Source of the DNA: Climacium dendroides
Taxonomy: Eukaryota; Streptophyta; Bryopsida; Hypnales; Climaciaceae
NCBI GenBank assembly: GCA_950106755.1
Contig: OX467082.1
Coordinates: 23,126,001 to 23,190,000 of the forward strand
Length of the DNA: 64,000 nt
Reading direction: 5' to 3'
The position numbers and the translations under genes were made by a program. The notes under the pieces were generated by a model. The model did not search any database. It saw nothing but the letters and a program-made list of their open reading frames with translations, and was not told where the DNA came from. Positions 1 to 10,156 of the stretch are shown here, in pieces (position 1 is the first letter of the stretch; the number at the start of each line of letters is the position of its first letter).

Positions 1-332
1 ACATTAGAATGCATTAAAAATTTGACTCCATTGTTACAAAAAATGGCAATCCAAATTGAAGAATCGAAAAGAAAAATTTATAAATCTTAAAAGCTTTTTA
101 AACAACTCAATTGTTGTGGAATCCAAAATCATTTCAATTGAATAAATTTTTCAAAATCATTTGGTAGTAGCAATAGAAAATTGAAATCATGAAAGCTCAA
201 AGCTCACAAAAGCAAAATATCATAGAAATGCAAAGAAGTGTAAAGCCAAGAGAAGCAATGGATTTGCCTTCTCTATAATATCATCATATGGATCCTTTCT
301 AATATCACCTTAATTGCAACAACTATATTATT

Positions 333-370
333 TCTATAATATCACCCTTTGTAAAAAGTGATATTATAGA
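333..370. repeat. Perfect 13-bp-arm hairpin (left copy)
   Basis: Arms TCTATAATATCAC (333-345) and GTGATATTATAGA (358-370) are exact reverse complements around a 12-base loop. The same hairpin is kept in the right copy. The surrounding sequence is AT-rich and repeats pieces of the arm. The role is unknown; a MITE end or a transcript hairpin are both possible. Confidence 0.7.
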
Positions 371-2545
371 AGTGATTGCAAACTGCTACTCTATTTCTAT
401 GATATCACATTGTGTAAAAATACAATTTCTATGTATGCATGATTGACAATATTTTTATATAATATTTAAAATAATTATTTTACAGACTTATTGAAATCAT
501 TATCATGCAATCTATTCAAATATATCAAATTTTTACTAATATGTAATACAATGAATGCGTAGCATAGCAAGCATGAGCCCCTAGTATTAATGATAGCATT
601 TGTGATATTACAGAAACACTTATGATTTTAGTAGTATGATAAACAAACCAATTTTTGGGAAAAGGATATCTATTATTATGTTTAGGCTACAAAAAGGATA
701 TATCACGGTCTAAGTACTTGAAACGGGTATTGAAGATGCTTGGGTACCAAAGGCGGGTATTGAAGAAGGCCGGGTACCTAAAATCACCACGAAGAGCCAA
801 GTACCTAGACCACCGGGTATATGCCTGTAGAGTTCTGGAAACCTAGAGTTTGGTGTCTGCACATTTTCGTGCATGTCCATTGTTTTGTCGTGCACCTCTA
901 CTGTTCCCTCGTGAATCTTCGTTGTTCTCTTGTGCATTTCGCTGTATTCTCGTGCATTCCGCTGTTCTTTGGGTGTATTTTTGTTGCATCTTCGTTGTTT
1001 GTGCATTTCGCACTTGCCGGCAGTTGACGCGCATTTTTTTTAGCACGGGCGTTGTGAAAAAGAGGACCTTGTTTTCCGCATTCATTTGTGTGTGACTTTG
1101 GAGTTCGATTCGATCGGGGGGACTTGAAGCTATGAAGAAGCAAACCTCAGGGCGGGTGTCATAAAGAAGCGGACCTTAGGGCATTGTTTTCTGTGTGATT
1201 TTGGAGTTCCATTCGATCGGGGGGACTTGAAGCTGCTAGGTGGTGCTGTGTGTTTGCTTCTGAAGGAGGTGCAGTTTGATCTCAAGGACGTGCAGTTTGA
1301 AGCAGGGTTTGGGGTTTGAGGTAAAAATCTAACTCCATTCATCACTGTTGTAGGAGTGCAATGGTTCTCTTGAGGCGTGTTTAAGAGTTTAGGTCTGTCA
1401 GTTCTATTTAGGCGTGTTTAAGGGTTCTCTTGGGTCTTTTCTCAATTCCTCCAAGGTCTGTCAGTTCTGTGCTCAACGACGCTAGGATTTCGCGCAATAG
1501 GAGTCTTGTTTTTGCGTTCTGAATTTTTGTTACTGTGAATTTTCACAATTGTCTAAAGGAGGCTTGATCCACTTGGGAGAGTCTTTCTTCGAGAGTTTGT
1601 GTCCAGTAAAGCGGACCATCTTCGAGAATTTGTGTTTGTGAGCCATGGCTATGGCGTCTACTGATGCGAGGAGGTTTCCAGTGAAGTCCAGGTCGGTCTT
1701 GGGAGTGTTCCTGTTCTTAAGATTGGAGTCTCTGTTCCTCTTAGGGTACTGATGTGAAAGTGGCACTTCTGCTTCTTTGGACACTTAGGGTTTGGGATTG
1801 GTTTTTTTGCTTTGTATTTGCTTTGTGTTGGGAATACTGTTGCATTTCCTCTGAAGTGTTGAATTCAAAATAATGGAGGAGGTACTTTCACGACATTTCA
1901 TGATTTGTATGCATAAGATGTTATTGTCTGCGTTTCTACATTGTTGGATTTTGGATCTTGGATTGTGCCGGATTGTACACATCTCCCTTGGTCTCGATGG
2001 AATTTTAGATGCGTATGACTCTAGCTGAATCAAGTATTATGTGAATCCTCATTGTACTTGTGTGGGGATTGTATTGTGCCAGAGCACTTTGCCGAGGTTC
2101 TGAAGAGCAAGGTTGTGTAACCTTATTCTACTTCAAAGAATAGGTACTGGTGGATAAGCCACAACAACAACAACAACGAGGTTAGTATCTAGAACTTCAT
2201 TGTTTGTTTTTCCTTGCTCAGATGTGGTTGCACAATTTATTCTAGAAAATGAGCTTCTGGAGATAAGAATTGTGTATTCTGTTGGGTGGTATTTGCTCCC
2301 AACAGATTGGATCTTTCTTTGTAATTGTTGGAAGGAATGTGGTTGCTTGGAATATGTTTGTAGTTTGTTTCTTGGTATTTGGTTTGCAATGTAAGTTTTT
2401 TAAAATTGGTTTGTTTTTTGCATTTCAGATTGACAATTGTAGCACTGGAGTTATAAGATTGTGGAGTCCATAATAAGCAGCTACACTGAAAGTAGGAGCT
2501 AAATTGAGGCTGAAGTTGCATAGCGCTTGCTTGTAGAAACTCAGG
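371..2545. other. Noncoding part of the direct repeat
   Basis: No gene is supported here. The stretch has GT-rich and T-rich sequence, a CAA-repeat near 2160-2178, and short local duplications such as the ggggacttgaagct block near 1120 and 1207. Several GT...AG-like boundaries could belong to an intron-containing leader, but nothing fixes them. Confidence 0.5.
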
Positions 2546-2657
2546 TATGTATTAATTTCAATTCTCTTGCACCATCTGAACTTTGAATAGTGATTTCTGT
2601 ATATGTATTAATTTCAATTCTCTTGCACCATCTCAGCTTTGAATAGTGATTTCTGTG
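2546..2657 (+). repeat. 56-bp tandem duplication
   Basis: The unit starting tatgtattaatttcaattc occurs at 2546 and again at 2602. The equivalent place in the right copy (near 62425) has the unit once. This is a copy-specific change that postdates the duplication of the 4-kb block, or was lost on the right. Confidence 0.8.
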
Positions 2658-3017
2658 ATTGTTGTAAAGCTAGCTGCAATGTCTAATGGATTTTAACTTG
2701 CGGGATGTATCGTGTGCGTACGTTCCTTTTTTAGTTCTCATGAGGTTTGTTGTTTTCTGTTAGAATTCATGGTTTGGGAGTTTCTAGATGGAAACATGCT
2801 TGTTTGGGATGTTGTAGGTTTGTACAATGACATTTTGGTTTTAGGTTTAGGTGGTCTGCTGGTTTGAGATGTTTTTGATTTCTTTGGCTTTTTTCAACTC
2901 TTGAATTTGTTGAAAATGTGGATAATATTGCAGGTTTAGGAGATTAATCCATGTGCATTGCATTTCAAGATCCTCATTTTTTAATTCCCGAGGTGAGTTA
3001 TAATGCACAGGACTTCG

Positions 3018-3165
3018 TTTAGGGTTTAGGGTTCAAAAAATGGCATTCATTGTTTAGGGTCCAGTATTTCAGTTCCAAGGTTTGTTTAGGGTTAAGTGCT
3101 TAGGGTCCAGGGTTTCTTTAGGGTCCATTGCTTATGGTTTAGGGTTTCCTTAAGGTCTACGAATT
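3018..3165 (+). repeat. Degenerate TTTAGGG telomere-like repeats
   Basis: Several TTTAGGG and TTAGGGTTCAG/TCCAG-like units occur here. The motif is the plant-type telomere repeat, but the run is short, broken and internal. It is repeated at 62838-62970 in the right copy. Confidence 0.6.
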
Positions 3166-3289
3166 AGAATTCAAAATGTCAAGGAAAGAAATGACCAGCC
3201 ACAACCACACAAATTCCCCAGAATCAGCCCAATACTACCTGGGTATCATCTTGTCACACTAAATTCCTAAACGTACCACAAATGTAAGG

Positions 3290-4410
3290 CGCCTGAATGA
3301 AACTGCAATTCAGGTCGCATCAACCTGAATTGCATATCCCTTCAAACACATATCCTAGGTCCGGGCAAGTTCCATGAAAATTTTCAGATGAGATAAACCT
3401 GCATTTCAGGTCGGTCCGACCTGAAATGTACACCTACTGACATTTTCTGTACAAAGAAGGCAACTAAATGGAAGGGAATTGCACTAACATGTTAGAAGAC
3501 AAATAACAAAGTCGTCCAAATTCAATGCAGATCAGGTCGGTCCGACCTGAACTGCAAAGAACACCCTATGCAATCTGACGTGTCAAATAAGTTGTAAGAC
3601 CAACAAATAAATAACTATCACGATATTAGACACCTATTTATAAACAAATGGACTAATAAATGAGTTCATTAACGTGTCGGAAATATACGTCACATGACCC
3701 ACACTACAATTCAGGTCGCATCGACCTGAATTGCAGATCCCCATAAATCATATCCTCTCCCAAATCTTTGCATTTGTCCGTGCTATTTCATGGACAATAT
3801 TGACATGAGATGAACATGCATTTCAGATCGGACCGACCTGAAATGTACACCTACTAGCATTGTCAGTACAAGGCAAGCAACTGAGTAGCAAACATTATCA
3901 CTAACATCCCAGAAGAGAAATAACATGATCGTCAAAATTAAACGCAGATCAGGTCGGTCCAACCTAAACTGCAAAGAAGACCCTCTGCAATCTGACAAGT
4001 CAAACAATTTGTAAGACCAACAAATAAATTACTATCACGATATTTGACACTTATTTGTAAACAAGTTGACTAATAAATGAATTCATTAATGTACCGGTAA
4101 TGTACGTCACATGACCCACACTACAATTCAGGTCGATGCGACCTGAATTGCAAAGCCCCATAAATCATATCCTCTCCCAAATCTCTCCATTTGTCCGTGC
4201 TATTTCATGGACAATGTTGACATGAGATGAACATGCATTTCAGGTCGGTCCGACTTGAAATGTACACCTACTAGCATCGTCAGTACAAGACAAGCAACTG
4301 AGTAGCAAACACTATCACTAACATCTCAGAAGAGAAATAACATGATCGTCAAAATTAAATGCAGATCAGGTCGGTCCGACCTGAACTGCAAGGAAGACCC
4401 TCTGCAATCT
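3290..4410 (+). repeat. 417-bp tandem array, three palindromes per unit
   Basis: About 2.7 units. Palindrome starts fall at 3305, 3402, 3527, 3707, 3819, 3944, 4124, 4236 and 4361. The spacing 112, 125, 180 recurs, which adds to a 417-bp unit. Sequence between the palindromes is also repeated, for example the block beginning gaccaacaaataaa. The right copy (63110-64000) has the same order. Confidence 0.85.
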
Positions 4411-4810
4411 GGTACAGCAAATACGTATTCCCTTCACCAACATACATTTTTATATGACTATATTAGACACCTAGTATAATTAACAAATTGACCAAAAGAC
4501 ACATTTCTAATAAACATCCATTTACCAACAACAAACATGACAACACTACTGCATGCAATTCAGGTCGAACCGACCTGAACTGCCAGTTCCAAAGTGAGAA
4601 CAATACGTACTAGGACGATTTGATAACATTAATCAATAACATTGAGGCCATCACAATAGCAGAAATATTTTCATATTCCGACTAGAACTTCAGGTCGAGT
4701 CGATCTGAAGCGTATGAAGCAAAACGAACCGAGTCCAAGTAGATCAAACACATAGAAGATGAAATGTAGAAGCTCCATGTACTGGTTTTTAGGTTGGGTC
4801 GATCTGAATC
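3305..4810. promoter_or_regulatory. Palindrome cluster 1 (CAGGTCG-N3-CGACCTG)
   Basis: Eleven inverted repeats of 22-29 bp share the core CAGGTCG-N3-CGACCTG. They are at 3305-3333, 3402-3428, 3527-3555, 3707-3733, 3819-3845, 3944-3972, 4124-4150, 4236-4262, 4361-4389, 4555-4583 and 4688-4710. A weaker one is near 4788-4809. The centres vary (GTC, CAT, ATG, AAC, AGT) while the half-sites are kept, as expected for a dimeric DNA-binding protein's site. They end directly upstream of a gene with a ParB-like motif. The binding role is inferred. Confidence 0.6.
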
Positions 4811-6300
4811 AACATAGCAACAACTCTTGTTCTAACAACATCCCGTTTGGAAAATGAATGCAGAATGGATGACCAAATTGAGAAGCTGGAGGCCTTCTAC
4901 GTACGCTGTGCGCACGAATCCTCTGGGGAGGAAGGGGATGACTTTGACAATGACGGAGACTACTGGGAATTCAAAAATCCCGAAAAGGTTGAGAGTTGGA
5001 GTCTCCACATGATTCCTTTCAAGAACCTCACTTGCTTCGCTGCAAAGTTCAAAGATACCGACCATTTCTTCAACATATCCTTTGATGAGAAGATAAAGGA
5101 CGTTGCCCACGACAGTGGTCCATTCTTGAAAATTCGGTGTGTTACAACTATGACTGGTACACTCGAAAGCGAGCAGTACCACTTCACTATTCGCTTGGAC
5201 TCTTCAAGATGTGCCTTCAACATATCGCACTTCTTGTCAACGCTGGAACCAACTGAGTACAGAACGGAGATTCCCGACCTTGAGAAGAAAGTTGACCACA
5301 ACTACTTCAAGACAAAGGACGGGAAGTTGGCAACGAGGAAGGCCCTATACTCTCGCCTGAAGACACTCCTGAACGACTTCACAATTCTGAAGGTAAAGCT
5401 TGAGCTGAAGAAGAAAGACATGACTGTCAGAACTGTCTCCCAAGAGTTTCCAAGTAACGTGGAGGGACAGAGTTCAATGGGTACACCTGGAACCCAACAG
5501 AGTCGGGGGACAAGAAAGTCCATGCAGGCCGCTACTCCATCACGAGCTCCCAGGAAAAGTAAGTTCGCATCAACCTCAGCAGCAGCAGCGCAAGACCCTA
5601 GTGTAGTTTTACTAGGGGAGCTGAGTTTTGTGTCCGCGGTAACTGAGGTCCCGCTCCCTTATGACGCCAAAAAGTTGCACGATTACATTGCGTCCGCGGA
5701 GGCATACAAGGCCTACTGGAAGCACTGCACGGACGCCTACATCTTTGGCCTGGAGGATAAGAAGACAATTTCCATTGAGCAGTTCATCAGGGCTCCAAAG
5801 GACTTAAACATCCGTAGCCATGAAATGAAGCTCGCGGAGGACATGATGACATACCTTTGGGAAATGCCAGATAAGTCCACAAAATAAACATTGTGTGTCA
5901 TACTAGTGGACTGCTTCGAGAAGCCAAAGCCGGAGGACTGGCCAGCACTTGAAAGGAAAAACTTCTACATCATCAATGGGCAGCATAGTGTGACTGCCAT
6001 CAAAATGATGGTAGACCAAAACCTTGACGAAGAGATTGTCAAGAACTTTCGTCAATGGGATTGCTACGTGGTCTGGTCCACAGATGCCCAGAAACTACGG
6101 GACATATCGGCGTACTACAATAGGGTCAACCACTTCGTGGCGCAGAAGCCCTCGTGGTCAACAAACATTCTAGGAGCCAGAAAAGTGTGGGAACTCATGG
6201 GGAGGCCACGCAATCCGAGGGAAGCGGCCCCAATAGCGACAATATCCAACGTCAGGCGAAACGCTAAGAGTACAGCAAATAAGAAGAAATTTATGGTAAG

Positions 6301-6483
6301 AGATTCAGGTTGAGTCGACCTGATCTGAGAATGTCGTCTACCACCTAGTGTTCCAGCTAGCATAGATGATGTATTGATTCTCTTCACATGATAATGAATG
6401 AAGAGTTCGAAGTAAGCAGAACAACAAAGGTGCATTTGACGTTCAAAATGAAATGTGTAGTTTAGGTCGGTCTGAGCTGAATA
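6301..6483. promoter_or_regulatory. Palindromes in intron 1 of the ParB/methylase-like gene
   Basis: 6301-6326 is an inverted repeat around TTGAGTCGACC, and 6461-6483 is a weaker one (TTTAGGTCGGTCTGAGCTGA). Both have the cluster-1 half-sites and sit inside the intron at 6296-6525. Placement in an intron leaves the protein unaffected and keeps the sites with the gene. Confidence 0.5.
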
Positions 6484-7925
6484 GAGAGCTCCAAATTGAC
6501 CGTGACATACAAAATTGCGTTGCAGAAATTCTCATCAGCAATGTACAAGCGGTTCGCTCTACTAGATGTACTAAAGGCCCAAAAGGCTGCAAAAGGCAAG
6601 AACGCCAAGGAGAAGCTCGAGATCCGAAACGAGATGAAGATAATCACAGCTCCGGATGACGTGTACAACCTGTGGAGCGAGGTCATTTCTAGTGCTGCGC
6701 ATGGGGAGTTGATAGACCCCAATACTAGACTGAAGTACAACGAGAAGGCCACTTGGAAGCCCGAGCAAGGGAATTTGACACATGAGTTCTTCAAAGTGCT
6801 CGGAAACTTTTCCTTCAATGACTTGTCGAAGCTGGCCGAACATATTCTGCATCAGAACCCAGGGAGCAAGAACAAGGACTACCCGAAGGTCACAATCAAG
6901 CTTTTCTCTGCTGTACAAAAGAGCTGCTACACTGCTAGGGAGTGGGTGGAGAGAAGGAAGCGCAAGCACAAGGTGAAGATGGAGCTTCACGCCCTGGACG
7001 CAAGTCTCGGGCTCATGTCCTCCTTGAACGAGCTGAACCACGAGAAGTGGAGGGAGTTCAAACGAAGTCGGAATTTCACGAGTGCCACCATGAACGTGCT
7101 GCTAGAGCAACCAGGGAACGAATACTGGATGGAGGCGAAGTAGTCAAGAGCAAAGGGGAAGAGCACTTAGGAGATGTCAATGTACGCGGCTGAGTTTTTC
7201 CGGGTCTTCCTACAGCAGAGAAACAATTTTGTGCCCCCAAAATGCACTACATACTATCGTCCATATGATGTTATGTATAAGACGCACCAAGATTGGCCTA
7301 GAGGCGTGTTTACTGCAGAGAGCATAAAGGACATCAAGCTTGGAGTGTGGGACCTGCGTTACACCCCGAATGTGGTGTCAAAGTCTAAGTGTATGCCAGC
7401 CGATCCATACTTCGCTGCAATTGTCGAGTCCTTCCAAGAAAAGGGCCAGCCCCTTCTCAAGGACATTCCGGTGTGGGTGCTCATTTGTTCCGACCTCACC
7501 AAGCAAACGCAAGCACTTCACTTCATAGATAGCAATCCCGCGTTGAAGGAGTACTCCATGAGTTTCTCTAACTACATGCCCTCACCCAATGAGCGTATCG
7601 GTGACTTGTCTGCACGAAGCAAGAAGGCGGTAGAACCAATTTACCTGACCATCCTACAAAGCCCAAGCAATGCTAGGACGGTGAGAATGAGGTCTTCTTA
7701 TGATGCTCCCAATATTGAAACATTTACGAGGCCCGGGGCTTACAACGAGCTAGAGTTCAGGATTAATAATATTGAGCTACGAATGGAGTTCTTCCTCAAT
7801 CTTGTGAGGAAATTCTGCACTCTTGAAGCAAGCGTAATGTCATTTTTCGCTGGGTCGAGGTTCACGTGTGCTACGATGGTAAGCCTGAATACAATGAATT
7901 CCACAATGTAATGTTTTGGCTATGG

Positions 7926-8110
7926 TTAAGGTCGATTCGACCTGAATAAAATGGACATGTATTTCTTCTTGAAATTATAAGGTGATAGAAACCAGGTCGG
8001 GTCGACCTGACTCATAGCATTGACTGGAGTGTGTTCCTCTATAGTTTGGCTCGACCTGACCGGTTCCATTGAGTGCCCGAGAGTGAACTTCAGGTCGGGT
8101 CGACCTGACC
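7926..8110. promoter_or_regulatory. Palindromes in intron 2 of the ParB/methylase-like gene
   Basis: The 334-bp intron (7879-8212) has palindromes at about 7927-7947, 7992-8010 and 8088-8109, plus one half-site at 8050-8057. The cores are GGTCGATTCGACC or GGTCGGGTCGACC, of the same family as the upstream cluster. Confidence 0.55.
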
Positions 8111-8443
8111 CAATCTATTGCTGACGTTACATGAAATACCATTGTATCCTCATTAGGGAATTTTCATACTATCGTAATCTGATAGTATGTGATGTTGTGT
8201 GTGACTTTGCAGATGAGTGGGGTTAATGTGTTTGCTATGGGGGACTCGGAGGAGTTTGACCAGTGGACTGAAATTGCAACCACTGCGAAGAAACTGGATA
8301 AGAATGATTTTCTTCCAGAGGGATACTTTGTCGATGAAGGTAAATTCCCGCGTCGACTATGGGAATCCGGAAACGGATCAATAATACAAGAAGTAGGTGC
8401 GAAAAATAGAAAAAAAATCAAAAAAATTATAGTTAGAGTGTGA

Positions 8444-9100
8444 TTTTTGGACCAGATAGCTTGAATTAGAAAATAAGCGTTCCGGCACAACCCGTAACCG
8501 GAACTTATCCGGATGCGGAATTCGGACTCATCCGGAACATAGAAACCTACTGTATAGGTCTCATAGCTACGGAAGTAGGATACTGTTAATACAACGGACC
8601 TGTAGCCGTTGTCCTTAAGCCCGTAGAAAGACGGATTAGTACTTAAGCTGTCTTCCTAGGGTTTCCTCTTCATTTTCCTGTTCTGTGTTCCTGAGACTGT
8701 TTGTGTGAGTAGTTGAGAGAAAGAGTGGTGAGTTAGCGACTGAAGTATAACTACTTTTCCCTCGTTCTCACTTAGATCTTATGGCATCCGGACCAGTACG
8801 GAAGGTAGCGGTATCTGCCCGGGTTATCTCTCCGGCCATTCCGGATACACTAGAAGAAAAACGTGTCTGTTGCAACCCACTGAGATGCGACTATGTGTCC
8901 TATACAACTAAGATGCGACTATAGCCCTCTGTATTTGCACCAAATTTCACGTGTATGTAGTTGTAGTCGCAAAGTAGTCGGAAAATGAAGAATAGGGTTA
9001 CGATATTGTAATAGAAGAACTGACATGAGGTATTCTACATCCAGCATTCATCGCAGTTGTCCATGTGGACAGCTATCCGCGAAGTAGAGTCCACTGTGGA
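8444..9100 (+). other. Upstream noncoding region of retroelement copy 1
   Basis: No gene seen. The sequence becomes rich in CCGGAA/TTCCGG and TCCGGAT words, the signature of all four retroelement copies in the window. It abuts the damaged 3' end of the ParB/methylase-like gene, so the element probably inserted there. I could not define an LTR. Confidence 0.4.
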
Positions 9101-10135
9101 AAAATGCAATCGCTCTGATTATAGGCTGCAACTAAAAATTAGAAGATTGCAACTTAGAAATGACTCAAATGCAACTAGGAATCAACTATAATGCAACTAG
9201 AGCCCGACTACAGTGCAACTAAAAAACGATTCAAATGCAACTAGAGAACAAGTGCAAGGCAACTAGAACATGACTGAAATTCGATTCAATTGTCCCATAT
9301 CGATTGTCAAGAATACCATCAGCTTGAACAGATAAAAATGGTAAGTTATAGCATTCTTGTGTAATGAATTTTGATAGTGAAATTCTAATATTGATATATT
9401 TTGTAGATTTCTACAATTTGTAGATTTCTATAATCTACAACTCTATAAATTATAACCAAGTCGCAAACTAGTTGCAAACCAGTTGTATGTCAATCGCAAA
9501 CGAGTTGCATACTAGTTGCAAACTAGTTGTATGTCAATCGCAAACGAGTTACACACTAGTTGCAAACCAGTTGTATGTCAATCGCAAATGAGTTGCACAC
9601 TAGTTGCAAACCAGTTGTATGTCAATTGCAAACGAGTTGCACACTAGTTGCAAACCAATTGTATGTCAATCGCAAACCAGTTGCACATTAGTCGCAAACA
9701 AGTTGTCCACTAGTCGCAAACAAGTTGCACATCAATCGCAAACGAGTTGCACACTGTATATCAATCACAAACCAGTTGCACTCTAGTCGCAAACGAGTTG
9801 CACATCAATCGCAAACGAGTTGCACACTGTATGTCAATTGCAAACCAGTTGCACTCTAGTCGCAAACGAGTTGCACACCAGTTGTATGTCAATCGCAAAC
9901 CAATTGTACATTAGTTGCAAACCAGTTGTACACAAATAAGTGAAATAACTTCCACATCAGCAACCACGTCACAGCAGTTCATCGACGAAGTTCTCCATTG
10001 CCTATCGAATGACAAACAACCTCGCGACTGCAGTGCAACTCATGCGACTTGTCCATTGCAATTGCGGACTCCAGAATATCACCAAGTCGCAAACGTCCGA
10101 TACAACTACAAACCAGTCGCAAACCGCAGTCGCAA
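9100..10135. repeat. GCAACT / AGTTGC array with a 44-bp period
   Basis: From 9484 the word TGTATGTCAAT recurs at 9484, 9528, 9572, 9616 and 9660, exactly 44 bp apart. Each 44-bp unit is four 11-bp variants of the type AACCAGTTGCA. Looser variants continue to about 10135. From about 8870 to 9260 the same word is in the other orientation (TGCAACTA), so the array switches polarity near 9300-9450. The array lies upstream of the coding part of retroelement copy 1. Confidence 0.85.
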
Positions 10136-10156
10136 AACCCTGCTTTTTCTTCTAGT

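Larger units (their letters stand above)
1..4185 (+). repeat. Left copy of a ~4.2-kb direct repeat
   Basis: This block matches 60060-64000 in the same orientation, nearly base for base over long stretches. Shared landmarks include a 13-bp-arm hairpin, TTTAGGG-like runs and the palindrome array. The window starts inside the repeat, so its true left edge is not visible. This copy has about 263 bp (roughly 1459-1721) that the right copy lacks. It also has a 56-bp tandem duplication at 2546-2657 that is single in the right copy. I see no convincing protein-coding gene in it; the short open frames are not conserved with the other copy. It ends just upstream of the ParB/methylase-like gene, so it could contain that gene's leader or promoter (inference). 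Confidence 0.85.
4865..8443 (+). pseudogene. ParB-like / DNA-methyltransferase-like fusion gene, three exons, nonsense-damaged
   Basis: Three exons read in one phase-0 frame: 4865-6295 (donor GTAAGA), 6526-7878 (acceptor TTGCAG, donor GTAAGC) and 8213-8443 (acceptor TTTGCAG). Exon 1 encodes an acidic N-terminus, a Ser/Thr-rich linker (about residues 200-245) and a ParB-like core with FYIINGQHSVTA, the position of the G-x-H-R box in ParB/sulfiredoxin-fold proteins. A conserved-looking block with YYNRVNHF follows. Exons 2-3 carry ADPYF (7398-7412), then SVMSFFAGSRFTCATM running into GDSEEFDQW. This resembles motifs IV and I of beta-class N4/N6 methylases, in their usual order. ParB-methylase fusions are known from bacteria and phages. 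In-frame stops at 5885 (TAA), 7141 (TAG) and 7168 (TAG) disable it. Motif I lacks the usual GSGT and motif IV lacks a proline, so activity is doubtful. The ATG at 4865 is the first in frame; an upstream exon is possible. The methylase assignment is tentative, the ParB-like motif firmer. Confidence 0.6.

Noticed and set aside
2200..2394. Small Cys/Trp-rich open frame in the left repeat, with a counterpart at 62078
   Set aside because: Both copies keep a frame of 64 codons, but differences between them are not biased to third codon positions, and the composition is that of T/G-rich noncoding DNA. Conservation follows from the block being duplicated.
3305..4710. Palindromes as transcription terminators or CRISPR repeats
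   Set aside because: No T-run follows them, the half-sites are constant while surroundings are a 417-bp tandem repeat, and the same palindromes occur in unrelated surroundings upstream of the transposase and in introns.
7398..7412. A certain DPPY catalytic motif
   Set aside because: The residues are ADPYF, lacking the second proline, so it is reported only as a candidate motif IV and not as proof of a methylase.
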